Positions 17,211 to 25,627 of a DNA stretch of 34,124 nucleotides are shown here, one piece after another. The DNA is from Ceratorhiza oryzae-sativae. Its lineage: Eukaryota > Basidiomycota > Agaricomycetes > Cantharellales > Ceratobasidiaceae. The notes beneath the pieces are model-generated. The model had not been told where the DNA came from. It saw only the letters and a program-made list of their open reading frames with translations, and searched no databases. A program made the translations under genes and the position numbers. How positions within the stretch are numbered: position 1 is the first letter of the stretch; each line of letters begins with the position of its first letter. The stretch spans positions 1-34,124 of the forward strand of contig JARWMV010000154.1 of the NCBI GenBank assembly GCA_030998015.1. The letters run 5' to 3'.

Positions 17211-17382
17211 CCGCGCGCGTTAGTTGCTGGTGGGACTTGTCCCACCAACCAACGTGAGCAATCGCAACCGTTTGCGATTGCTAGTGCGCGGCATAATATC
17301 GATATTTAGCCGCCGGCTGAAAATGACGAACGGTCGTCATTTTCTACGAGGGAATCTTTAGGATTCCCTCTAACGCCGGCGG
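17211..17382 (+). mobile_element. Family A element copy 14 (forward)
   Basis: Splits LKQIV from ASMNLG. The paralog at 2.0 kb reads HQIVSLKATLNFG, so three codons (9 bases) appear lost here. Confidence 0.9.
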
Positions 17383-17617
17383 GACTATTTGTTTCAACCC
17401 TTCCATAGTAAGATGAGATTTATTGCTTATTAGTTCTACTACTTCTTTAAACAAAAGAAAATCTGCTTTTTTTTGTGTCAATAAAGGGTATTTATCTAAA
17501 TGATCTATAAGTTGTAACAAATCTTGTTTAGAATCAATTGAATAATTCGCCTTATTTTCAGAAGGAGTTGAATGAATTGAGCCGATTCCACCCAGAGATT
17601 GTTGTAGTTTTAATAAT

Positions 17618-17651
17618 CCGCTCCCTGGATCTCTAGAGATCCAGGAGGCGG
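17618..17651. mobile_element. Family G element copy 2 (34 bp)
   Basis: Same hairpin as the other two copies but flanked by AAT and GGT, so no target duplication is visible. Confidence 0.8.
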
Positions 17652-17859
17652 GGTAAGTCTTTTATGTGAAGACCTAATTGAAATTTAGTTTGGATTCTCC
17701 ATCCTAACTTTCTAGTCTTATTTTTGTCGACTATGATACTGAATGACCCCTCAAGGATACTATATGACTTAGGTGGTATTCTTAAAATACCATCTTACTC
17801 AAAAAGGGGAGACTTATAACAGCAACTACCCCCTAAAACTGAAAGCCGTGTAATTCACT

Positions 17860-18065
17860 ATGGAATTGTGAGGTACCCTGGACCATTCAGTCCAGGGTAC
17901 CTCACAATCATGGAATTACGAGTTTGTAGTATACAACATGAAAATATAATTGCACGATACTTAACAAACATAACGACAATTGACCCCCAATGCCTTACAG
18001 CATGTTGGGGGGCAATTGCCCCCCCAAACTATGCAGCGTAGCTGCATATGTTTGGGGGGTCAATT
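17860..18065. repeat. Nested GAGGTACCC hairpin and D composite
   Basis: TTGTGAGGTACCCTGGAC..GTCCAGGGTACCTCACAA lies inside a TATGGAATT...CATGGAATT context. Next is a D composite bounded by CAATTG on both sides (about 17,979 and 18,060). Confidence 0.7.
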
Positions 18066-18120
18066 GTTTTTATAAACCTATTTTATATAGCATCATTTTT
18101 GGCATAACGTCTTTTAACAA

Positions 18121-18165
18121 CCCTGCCTGGGCAACTGCGCTTTAGCGCACGTCTTGGCAGGGGTA
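18121..18165. mobile_element. Family E element (45 bp) inside an HE gene
   Basis: Separates PVLQS from LLKDV. Exactly 45 bases, no duplication, one in-frame TAA. Further copies not in ORFs: 3,570-3,614, 5,635-5,679, 8,094-8,138, 22,264-22,308, 22,515-22,559, 26,759-26,803, 28,120-28,164. Confidence 0.88.
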
Positions 18166-18262
18166 GGATTGCAAAACCGGCATTGATCTACGTGGAATTA
18201 CTATTCGGCAACCACTACCTCTGTTAACTTTTCGGCATTTTAAATCCCATTTGGCATTTAAA

Positions 18263-18302
18263 ACTCCGCTCCCTGGATCTCTAGAGATCCAGGAGGCGGA
18301 CT
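18263..18302. mobile_element. Family G element copy 3 (34 bp, ACT duplication)
   Basis: Core 18,266-18,299 flanked by ACT copies. Removing the core and one ACT gives TTATTAGTTTTAAATGCC, restoring LLVLNAKW. Confidence 0.88.
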
Positions 18303-18657
18303 AATAAACTTACTTCGTCGACTGTATAGCATTCCGTACAAAGAAAAACTCTTTGTGTTGTTCGACAAAAGCTACCATCATCGCACAACCAGTAGCTCAA
18401 TGAGGAAACTGTTAACAACTCGTTTATGTTAGTTGGTATTATTTTTTTCCCATCAAGATAAAATAGATCGTAAATTGTGTTAAAACACGGCAATGAAGAA
18501 GTATTAAATGAAATTTGAGTATAAATTTTGCCTGTCCGGTAATCAGGTTTCTGATCACGAGATTTTGGAGCCGATAAACAATAGCTTCTGAATAATTCGT
18601 ACAAGTGAAAAAGATACTCTTTATTAGCGGAACCTTGTTTAAATCTTAAACGAATAC

Positions 18658-18800
18658 CCTCCGCGCTCTTTGATCGCCCGCAGGGCGGCCTAAGCGCGGA
18701 GGGCTCCACTAATCGATGATTTGCGAAGGCAAATCTACACCCTGCCTAGAGAACTGCGCTTTAGCGCACGTCTTGGCAGGGGTATCGATTAGCGGGGTTA
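18658..18800. repeat. F + L + E composite in the HE gene
   Basis: F hairpin, ATTTGCGAAGGCAAAT hairpin, E element (18,740-18,784), CGATTAGCGGGG. Removal joins AGTAA to TATTCGT in frame (SNIRLRF) with no duplication. Confidence 0.8.
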
Positions 18801-19235
18801 CTATTAATACTTGCTTTATGTGCGTTTAAGTCCCCCAAAATGAGTCCTACTAAAATTTGTTCTAATTCATTTGAAAGGGAAAAGGATTCTCGTTCAACTT
18901 TATTCAATTTTCGCATTTTAACAGGCAATAAAGAAGTAAGTAAAAATTCAATATGGGCGCCTGGGCCGGATCCGTTAAATGAAAATACTTCAAATTCAGC
19001 GGTAGCAATAACCATAATAATTAATAACCAGAAAATATGACAAAACCGTGGTTTGAGTTGAAGAAAAAAAGATAAAATTGAAAAATAAAACATTTTTAAA
19101 AATTAATATGTTGATAGTCTCTAAATCTAAACACACTAGATGTTCTTCACTAACCGGGACATTTAGAATAGACGGTACTTGACCGATTAGGTGGGAAATA
19201 CCGTTCATGTTCCTAAACTTCAAGGGGCAAGAAAA

Positions 19236-19340
19236 CAATGACCTCCCAATGCGTTACCAAGCCTGTAAGGCCAACGTATTGGGAGGGCCATTACCCCCCC
19301 CAAACAATGCAGCATAGCTGCATCAGTTTGGGGGGTCAAC
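19236..19340. repeat. Family D composite hairpin
   Basis: Starts CAATGACCTCCCAATGCG and ends GGGGGGTCAACT. Near-identical to the copy at 33,431-33,537. Confidence 0.75.
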
Positions 19341-19368
19341 TGGGGTTTATTTTGTCAAAAGACTGGGC

Positions 19369-19583
19369 CCGCCGGCGTTAGAGGGAATCCTAACTTGAGG
19401 TAGCCTTGACCATGAGTCCAGGCTACCTCAACATAAAGATTCCCTCGTAGAAAATGACGACCGTTCGTCATTTTCAGCCGGCGGCTAAATATCGATATTA
19501 TGCCGCGCACTAGCAATCGCAAACGGTTGCGATTGCTCACGTTGGTTGGTGGGACAAGTCCCACCAGCAACTAACGCGCGCGG
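19369..19583 (-). mobile_element. Family A element copy 15 (reverse, divergent nested hairpin)
   Basis: Carries a shorter nested hairpin (TTGAGGTAGCC..GGCTACCTCAA) than the 222-bp copies, at about the same place. This suggests independent insertion or a deletion in the loop. Confidence 0.88.
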
Positions 19584-19814
19584 AGTTCTTCATAGATTAG
19601 AAGTTGACCATAATTAAAAGTTGATTACCCTCGCCTATGTACGTTTACAACGTACACTGGCGTGAGAGTATACTTCGAAAATTGGTCATCCCTAAAGGAC
19701 CACAACTCCGCCGGTGGTCCCCCGGCGAAAGAATAGGTAAATTGGTTGCCTTTATTCCTTCCCATTTTGGTTAGGGTTCACCTAGCCCCAAATAAGAGGA
19801 CAGTTTACCCCAAG

Positions 19815-20040
19815 TATGACCCGTGCACGCCTGCGAACGCCTTGGCTTAAGCCAAGGCGGCCCTGGCGTGCGCGCGGCGTCTGATTCCGAGGTACCCTGG
19901 AACTGAAAGTTCCAGGGTACCTCGCAATACCTCGCCGCGAACGCGGCCTCGATAACCATACCCACGGGTCGTTGACCCTCCGCTTATCGGCTGAAATCTT
20001 GGGTTACACCTAAGATTTCAGCCGATAAGCGGGGGTATGA
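19815..20040 (+). mobile_element. Family B element copy 12, TATGA duplication
   Basis: Core 19,820-20,035. Short 5' stem plus alternative 3' domain (TCGGCTGAAATC/GATTTCAGCCGA). Confidence 0.88.
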
Positions 20041-20665
20041 TATAGTCCTTTCCTCCGCCTAGCGGAGAGATCGAAGACCATACTATGATTAGAGGCAAAA
20101 AGTGTAATCTAGAATCCTCTTTTATGTTGTTTTGCGTCAATTAATTTTTCCAACATCAATCAAACCAATTATGAACCAGGGGTTTGCGTCAATCAGACCA
20201 CTTATGAACCAAGGATTAACATCAGTTGAAGAGGCGCCTTCGGCGCGGTTATAAGATTTGGAAACACTTATTTGCTTAGAATGGATTTTGACTTGATAAT
20301 TTCTTTCGAAACCCATTAGAGTACACCTTAAGCGAATAGTCTGAATTCAACTACTCACCAACTACCGTCTACTCGTTGCGCTTTTACAAAGTTTAAATTT
20401 CCGGTCCCGATCCCGGATGGATTAAAGGATTTGATTCCTTTGATTAGCTCGAAATCCTTTACCCTCGCGAGAGATTTAAACTCTGATTTAGTTCCGCGGT
20501 AACCCATTTAACTTTCGTTTATCTTACGGCTTGTTACCTTACATGAGTAATTACTTCATCCACAAACAGCCTTTCGACTATTGCTTGGTACCGTAAGCTT
20601 TAGGGTGTTCCCGGAGTTTGATAGTTTTGATCCCCAAATATTGAATGTTTTTCCAAAACAATTAA

Positions 20666-20989
20666 AGGATCCTCGCCCATATATGAAATAGAATAGATAT
20701 GAACTAAAGTTGAAACGAATAAAACAGGAATTAACATTGAAACAGTTAAAGAATCAAATAAGAATCCCCAAGAAACAGACATTAACTCAGAATCGATCCA
20801 ACTTGTTAAGTAAATAGATACAGGTGAACCGCAGATACCTACTTCGTAAAAGGCTATAGCTGCCATAACACTAGTCAAACCTAGTGAAGAGCAAGTAATG
20901 ATGTGACTTCCAGTCACACCAATTTTTCGTCCTAATAGTCCTGAAACTAAAGAACCTAGTAATGGTAAAAATAAGATAGATAGATACAT
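20666..20989 (-). CDS. nad5: NADH dehydrogenase subunit 5, exon 1 (start)
   Basis: 108 codons from [20 protein letters not shown] through [60 protein letters not shown] and [14 protein letters not shown]. This is the canonical fungal ND5 N-terminus with its first transmembrane helices and SWID/[13 protein letters not shown] blocks. Start chosen because ATG overlaps the nad4L stop (TAATG), the usual fungal arrangement. After ...GATCCT the frame runs into intron 1 (LIVLEKHS... is intron). No hairpin element inside. Confidence 0.96.
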
Positions 20990-21017
20990 TATGTTCTAAG
21001 TGAAATGGTTCCTCTTA
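20989..21017 (-). CDS. nad4L: NADH dehydrogenase subunit 4L, exon 2 (last 8 residues and stop)
   Basis: TAAGAGGAACC... completes CGA-T|TA to Arg-Leu and continues RGTISLRT, then TAA, matching the RG-S-I C-terminus of fungal ND4L. The TAA shares its last A with the nad5 ATG. The intron ends ...GGGTTTG directly before. This short exon is why exon 1 looks like a full gene with an odd tail when read straight on. Confidence 0.87.
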
Positions 21018-21138
21018 CAAACCCATGAATGGTAACACCTTAATTTTAAATGAATAGAAATTGGGGTAAGGGGATTTAATTAGGGATATTATTAAAACAT
21101 ATAATTATTGCCCTTTAACTTTAGCAGCTAATTTATAC

Positions 21139-21310
21139 CCGCCGGCGTTAGAGGGAATCCTAAAGATTCCCTCGTAGAAAATGACGACCGTTCGTCATTT
21201 TCAGCCGGCGGCTAAATATCGATATTATGCCGCGCACTAGCAATCGCAAACGGTTGCGATTGCTCACGTTGGTTGGTGGGACAAGTCCCACCAGCAACTA
21301 ACGCGCGCGG
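21139..21310 (-). mobile_element. Family A element copy 16 (reverse)
   Basis: Splits PYFSSP from YKLAAK. Same protein site as A copy 19 in paralog P1, so this insertion probably predates the P1/P2 duplication. Confidence 0.92.
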
Positions 21311-21409
21311 GTGAACTAAAGTAGGGAGTTACAATACTTCGAAAAAGTTCCATAGAACCCGCAGGAATATATAGTTTGTACCCATCTAAATGTTTATCAT
21401 ATTTTTATT

Positions 21410-21950
21410 ATATCTCATAAGATAATTTACTTTAAAATAGTCTCTAAATCTACTTCCTAAATTCATTGAACTTCCGATATAGGTTTTATTGTTTAATAAA
21501 TTAGTCCATCGGTATACACCTATTTTTGCTTTATTATCCTTAATAATAGATACTTTCAATAAATCAGCATTAGAGTACGTTACTACTGACCCCCAAACAT
21601 GTGCAGCTACGCTGCATTGTTTGGTGGGCAGCAACCCCCCGATATTGTAATGCCCGCCGGCGTTAGAGGGAATCCTAAAGATTCCCTCGTAGAAAATGAC
21701 GACCGTTCGTCATTTTCAGCCGGCGGCTAAATATCGATATTATGCCGCGCACTAGCAATCGCAAACGGTTGCGATTGCTCACGTTGGTTGGGTGGGACAA
21801 GTCCCACCAGCAACTAACGCGCGCGGCAATGTCGGGGGTCTACGGGAATGACAGAAAATTGCAATAAATATGAGCACTCAACAGTACTTACATAAGAATA
21901 TATATTTAATAAATCAGTAGTTAAAGATAAAATAATTTGTTTCCAAAAAC
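21410..21950 (-). pseudogene. GIY-YIG endonuclease N-terminal fragment
   Basis: YSNADLLKVSIIKDNKAKIG with VYRWTNLLNNKTYIGSSMNL and GSRFRDYFKVNYLMRYNK: GIY-YIG motifs as IGVYRWT and TYIGSS with the following Arg. It breaks off after NYLMRYNK, where the LAGLIDADG C-part of P2 resumes. A D hairpin precedes YSNAD. About 80 of the usual 250-300 residues remain. Confidence 0.75.
21654..21826 (-). mobile_element. Family A element copy 17 (reverse, 1 extra base)
   Basis: 173 bp: one extra G in GGTTGGGTGGGAC. Confidence 0.9.
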
Positions 21951-22041
21951 ACCCCCAAACATGTGCAGCTACGCTGCATTGTTTGGGGGTGGTTTTGGCC
22001 AAGCCCGTAGGGCGCCCTACGGGCCATTTTTTGTTTATTTT

Positions 22042-22213
22042 CCGCCGGCGTTAGAGGGAATCCTAAAGATTCCCTCGTAGAAAATGACGACCGTTCGTCA
22101 TTTTCAGCCGGCGGCTAAATATCGATATTATGCCGCGCACTAGCAATCGCAAACGGTTGCGATTGCTCACGTTGGTTGGTGGGACAAGTCCCACCAGCAA
22201 CTAACGCGCGCGG
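22042..22213 (-). mobile_element. Family A element copy 18 (reverse), abutting B copy 13
   Basis: 172-bp form. Same A-B junction as at 5,728/5,729 and 28,069/28,070. Confidence 0.9.
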
Positions 22214-22423
22214 GCCCCCGCTCTATCGGCTAAAATCTTAGGTGTAACCCAAGATTTCAGCCGCCCTGCCTAGAGAACTGCGCTTTAGCGCACGTCTTGG
22301 CAGGGGTAATAAAGCGGAGGGTCAACGACCCGTGGGCATTGTTAACGAGGCCGCGTTCGCGGCGAGCCGCGCGCACGCCAGGGCCGCCTTGGCAAGCCAA
22401 GGCGTTCGCAGGCGTGCACGGGT
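22214..22423 (-). mobile_element. Family B element copy 13 (reverse, alternative 3' domain)
   Basis: Nested E at 22,264-22,308. The sequence matches the copy at 28,070-28,278. Confidence 0.85.
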
Positions 22424-22429
22424 AATAAA

Positions 22430-22512
22430 CTTCAAATAGTTTAAGAACCAAGAACCCTATTACAATAGATATGTTTTGCGCTGCTAAAAAGGAATTTCTT
22501 CCTCTTCTTTTA
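22430..22512 (-). pseudogene. Unassigned coding-like fragment
   Basis: Reads IKRRGRNSFLAAQNISIVIG then FLVLKLFEVYY between an E element and B copy 13. One hydrophobic stretch. I do not recognise the family; it may be a displaced piece of an HE gene. Confidence 0.35.
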
Positions 22513-22739
22513 ATTACCCCTGCCAAGACGTGCGCTAAAGCGCAGTTGCCTAGGCAGGTTTATTTTAACCAACCCCAACAAATAGCCAAGGCTTGCGGTG
22601 TGATATATTCCGCTATAGCCATTGTAACATATTTTTTCCCATTAACTGTAAATACCTTTAACAGTTCGTTAAGACAAGGTAAACTTCTAGTAGTTAAATA
22701 ACAATAATATGAGCCGTCTCTTCTTCTCACCATTGACCC

Positions 22740-22905
22740 CCCAAACTGCCATTCCTTGACAATTCCTTAGGAAATGTCAAGGATTGATGTTTGGGGGTGT
22801 TTTTGGAAATCGCATTTCGGGCGTCCCCAGCGCGGCCGGCGCGGCCGAGAGTGCATGATTTGGTGTCCCATTGATGGGACGCCAAATCTACATGCATTCT
22901 CGAGT
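22740..22905. mobile_element. Family J element copy 4 (partial) with D-like hairpin
   Basis: The ACTCGAGAATGCATG end is intact. The other end stops at TTTCGGGCGTCC and is replaced by a GTTTGGGGG hairpin with GACATTTCC loop sequence not seen in other D copies. Confidence 0.65.
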
Positions 22906-23288
22906 GATAGAAGATATTCTATATGGAGCAACCCAACGTTGCATCTCCACTGAGGAGCTCCATTAGTTGAAGGTTTTCTAATACTCCCATCACCTAGAAG
23001 AGAACCCGCTAGAATTGACATTGCTTCAGCCGTTAATTTAATTTCAGATAGAACAGAAGTAGGTAATCTCATTCCTACTGTAGACCCTAAACCAAGGGAG
23101 TATGGTATTAACGAAATACAATTCCAACTCTCTGATCGCGCCTTTAGGCGCGGCCTAAGCGCTGAGGACTCCTAAATTGGGGGTGATTTGCGCAGGCAAA
23201 TCTACACCCCCAATTTGGGGTTTGATTAGGTTTAACATAATCAAGATTACGTGAACCTGTGGAAATGGTTACATCTTTGGGGTAGATA

Positions 23289-23544
23289 TATGACCCGTGC
23301 ACGCCTGCGAACGCCTTGGCTTAAGCCAAGCAAGCTTGGCTCATATTGACCTTAAGGTCAATAATCAAGCCAAGGCGGCCCTGGCGTGCGCGCGGCGTCT
23401 GATTCCGAGGTACCCTGGAACTGAAAGTTCCAGGGTACCTCGCAATACCTCGCCGCGAACGCGGCCTCGATAACCATACCCACGGGTCAACAGCATGTAT
23501 TTATATATAAATACAATGCTGGTTGACCCTAAGCGGGGGTATGA
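23289..23544 (+). mobile_element. Family B element copy 14, TATGA duplication
   Basis: Core 23,294-23,539, long form. Present in HE paralog P2 but absent from the same site in P1 (INSYIHPKS), so it is younger than the duplication. Confidence 0.9.
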
Positions 23545-24276
23545 AGCAATTCGGTCAGCATTACTAATTGTTCCCCAAGATTTAAGTGAAACTAAAGTAT
23601 TTCTCACCCGTGCCCGCCTACGATCGCAGCTCCGCCTCAAGCGTGTCATTAAGTCATTAGTGAAATATTCCCTCTTACAAAACCCCAATTTACCCTTATT
23701 CTTAAATATAGATTACCATTCAGGGTCGGACTATATCTTCTGTTAAATGTTTCCGTAGCTAAGAATTACAACACCAACTAGAACTTTTAAGTACCCGCTT
23801 TGAATAAAATTAGACAAGTGGATACTGTTAGGCCGGCAAGTGTTATAAATAACAGACTCACGTGTAGTCTCTGAGGCTTCATAAAGCCTGCTGATTGGTT
23901 ATGTCATAAGATCAAAACAAATGACATCTTGACAACATTTTAAATAATTATTAACATTATTAGTTATCATGATACGTCCCAGCATTTAGTGAATTGCGTG
24001 GATATATATTCCGGGGCGTAGGCCGCCATGCCCCGGTTCTACGGTTGGTTCCAATGTAGAATTAATCCAGGACCAAGAAATTATTAACTTTATAAATAAG
24101 AATGACATAGACACAGAACAACCGCCGCGTGGTAGCGGGTTCCGCAAATAATAGACCCCTAGCTACCGCGCTGAGGAGGGGAGTTTGTTATTTTACACAG
24201 AGGAGTACTGAATTAATGAAATATAATGAAATATTTTATCAAAATTGGCTGAAGCTAAACGGAACTTAATTTATAC

Positions 24277-24448
24277 CCGCCGGCGTTAGAGGGAATCCTA
24301 AAGATTCCCTCGTAGAAAATGACGACCGTTCGTCATTTTCAGCCGGCGGCTAAATATCGATATTATGCCGCGCACTAGCAATCGCAAACGGTTGCGATTG
24401 CTCACGTTGGTTGGTGGGACAAGTCCCACCAGCAACTAACGCGCGCGG
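24277..24448 (-). mobile_element. Family A element copy 19 (reverse)
   Basis: Splits PYFGSP from YKLSS, the same position as copy 16 in P2. Confidence 0.92.
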
Positions 24449-25320
24449 GAGATCCAAAATAAGGACTTACAATATTTCGAAATAAGTCCATAGAATGTTT
24501 CCTTACCCGTGCCCGCCTACGATCGCAGCTCCGCCTCAAGTTATATTTGTACTTAAACCAAATTTACTCAAAAGGATTTGTTGAAGAATTTGTTGTTCAG
24601 TTAAACTGAAAGAATGAGTACATAGAACGAAACCGGAACCCATTCGGCCTCCGTCATCTTGGCTCCATATAGCAAGGGCCTGCGGCGTGATGTATTTCTT
24701 CCAACTCTCTGATCGCGCCTTTAGGCGCGGCCTAAGCGCTGAGGACTCCTAAATTGGGGGTGATTTGCGCAGGCAAATCTACACCCCCAATTTGGGGGCA
24801 ATAGACATTGTTACACATTTTTTACCATCAACTGCCCTCCCAAACATATGCAGCTACGCTGCATTGTTTGGGGGGGCAATTACCCCCCAACATGCTGTAA
24901 AGCATTGGGGGTCAACTGTGAAGGCTTCATACAGTTCGTTAAGACAAGGTAAACTTCTGGTAGTTAGGTAACAATAAAATGTCCCATCTCGTCTCATTAC
25001 CATTGACCCCCCAAACAATGCAGCGTAGCTGCATTTGTTTGGGGTCAATGGCGCCACAAGTTTTGTGGCGCGCATTGCAATCATTGGGGGTCAGCTGTCA
25101 GTTTAAATTGTGATAAAGCGAAAGTAGATAGTCGCATACCTATAGTAGAACCTAACCCTTCGGAGTACGGAACTAATGCCTTGCACTCGTTATTAGGTTT
25201 AATTGATTCCAGGTTCTTAGGCCCTGTGGATATTGTTAAGCTTTTAGGGTGAATATAAGAATTAATTCGGTCGTTATTGCTAACATTTCCCCATGATTTC
25301 AGTAAGGTTGTTGTGTTTCT

Positions 25321-25356
25321 CACCCGTGCCCGCCTACGATCGCAGCTCCGCCTCAA
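25321..25356 (+). repeat. Mini-B hairpin ACCCGTGCCCGCCTACGATC
   Basis: A 36-bp relative of the B 5' end (ACCCGTGCCCGCC...GCTCCGCCTCAAG). Other copies: about 15,618-15,653 (inverted), 23,607-23,641, 24,505-24,540; a related piece is at 31,932-31,985. It marks the left edge of P1 and the same codon in P2. Confidence 0.75.
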
Positions 25357-25389
25357 GTCATTAAATTATAAATAAAGTTAATTTGCTTA

Positions 25390-25627
25390 ATCGATAATAT
25401 GCTACTAAAATACTCAATCCTATAACTGACTCTGCTCCAGCTATTGCTATAATATATACACCGAATGTTTGACCGATGTTATCATCGAAACCAAAAGAAC
25501 TAATTAAAACAAGTAATGTTACAGCTAGTAACATTATCTCGATGGAAATGATTAATAGGATAATATTTTTTCTATTCAATATAAATCCTAAAATTCCAAT
25601 TAAAAACAGTATTATTGAAAGATTCAT
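25390..25627 (-). CDS. nad4L: NADH dehydrogenase subunit 4L, exon 1
   Basis: MNLSIILFLIGILGFILNRK then NIILLIISIEIMLLAVTLLV, LISSFGFDDNIGQTFGVYII and AIAGAESVIGLSILVAYYR(L): three membrane helices with the conserved Glu of SIEIML and of AGAESVIG. ND4L is a small core membrane subunit of complex I. With exon 2 it is 88 residues, normal for fungi. Reading past 25,390 yields SKLTLFII-stop, which is intron, not gene. The frame has no repeat inside. Confidence 0.95.

Larger units (their letters stand above)
16282..17770 (-). pseudogene. LAGLIDADG (type 1) homing endonuclease in nad5 intron 1, interrupted four times
   Basis: Right to left: ILEGSFSIIVDKNKTRKLGW with RIQTKFQLGLHIKDL (first LAGLIDADG region), G copy 2, LLKLQQSLGGIGSIHSTPSE, KYPLLTQKKADFLLFKEVVE, HLTMEGLKQIV, A copy 14, ASMNLGLSDSLKSEF, NWVSGFVSVDVSFDVRIYER (second LAGLIDADG region, acidic residue lost from GxGxF), IGHRIQLRFRVTQHDRDKNL, SGKAAVVLTITKFSDITNI, B copy 11 plus A copy 13, PFFENNPLLGVKLLDYLDWC, KIAKLMNEGSHLTTEGLNSI, KIKSGMNTGREL-stop (TAA, 16,282). 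Full family architecture, about 300 residues. The interruptions and a frame loss make it inactive. Confidence 0.86.
18070..19093 (-). pseudogene. LAGLIDADG (type 2) homing endonuclease in nad5 intron 1, complete apart from three hairpins
   Basis: Possible starts MFYFSILSFF (19,093) or MRKLNKVERE (near 18,920). Blocks: SLSNELEQILVGLILGDLNA, HKASINSN, L+E+F composite, IRLRFKQGSANKEYLFHLYE, LFRSYCLSAPKS, YRTGKIYTQISFNTSSLPCF, DGKKIIPTNINELLTVSSL, SYWLCDDGSFCRTTQRVFLC, TVDEVSLLV, G copy 3, LNAKWDLKCRKVNRGSGCRI, VIPRRSMPVLQS, E element, LLKDVMPKMMLYKIGL-stop (TAA). Removing the composite, the G core with one ACT, and 45 bp of E leaves a continuous frame of the expected family length. A young casualty: the endonuclease was probably active until the hairpins arrived. 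Confidence 0.88.
16246..20665 (-). other. nad5 group I intron 1
   Basis: 4,420 bp. The 5' part (20,612-20,640) has CAAACTCCGGG..ACCCTAAAGC like intron 5, with a GTTCCGCGG segment also shared. A possible R-like CAGACTA is near 20,327-20,345. The S strand of the core was not located with confidence. Carries two HE remnants (16,282-17,770 and 18,070-19,093). Confidence 0.75.
21105..23730 (-). pseudogene. LAGLIDADG (type 2) homing endonuclease paralog P2 in the nad4L intron
   Basis: Begins just after the S motif, the usual place for an HE frame. Blocks: REYFTNDLMTR, a 36-bp mini-B piece, RNTLVSLKSWGTISNADRIA, B copy 14, YPKDVTISTGSRNLDYVKPN, F+K pair, SLIPYSLGLGSTVGMRLPT, SEIKLTAEAMSILAGSLLGD, GSIRKPSTNGAPQWRCNVGL, LHIEYL, J4/D, RRDGSYYCYLTTRSLPCLNE, FTVNGKKYVTMAIAEYITPQ, ALAI. 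About 1 kb of B, A, E and GIY-YIG material follows, then YKLYIPAGSMELFRSIVTPY, FSSP, A copy 16 and YKLAAKVKGQ-stop. The DDG block is lost in the long interruption. Confidence 0.83.
24255..25356 (-). pseudogene. LAGLIDADG (type 2) homing endonuclease paralog P1 in the nad4L intron
   Basis: Starts at a mini-B piece (25,321-25,356) only 34 bases inside the intron: RNTTTLLKSWGNVSNNDRIN, IHPKSLTISTGPKNLESIKP, VPYSEGLGSTIGMRLSTFAL, SQFKLTA, D hairpins, MRRDGTFYCYLTTRSLPCLN, ELYEAFTVD, D hairpins, DGKKCVTMSI, F+K pair, YITPQALAIWSQDDGGRMGS, GFVLCTHSFSLTEQQILQQI, LSKFGLSTNIT, mini-B, SMDLFRNIVSPYFGSP, A copy 19, YKLSSV, then TAG. Keeps the DDG block that P2 lost. The LAGSLLGD block of P2 is missing. 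Confidence 0.82.
21018..25389 (-). other. nad4L group IB intron
   Basis: 4,372 bp between ...TATCGAT and TAAGAGG. Core on the minus strand: P-like AATTCACTAAATGCTGGGAC (23,976-23,995), Q CCAATCAGCAGG (23,887-23,898), R CCTCAGAGACTACACG (23,861-23,876) and S AAGATATAGTCC (23,728-23,739). One HE paralog lies on each side of the core. Confidence 0.85.

Noticed and set aside
20036..20048. Plus-strand GATATAGTCC as an S motif of a group I core
   Set aside because: It is formed where the TATGA duplication of B copy 12 meets TATAGTCC, on the strand opposite to nad5. No matching R motif was found.
25361..25389. nad4L ending in SKLTLFII with TAA at 25,361
   Set aside because: The tail is unlike ND4L and lies in intron sequence. 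The proper C-terminus and the TAATG junction with nad5 are at 20,989-21,017.
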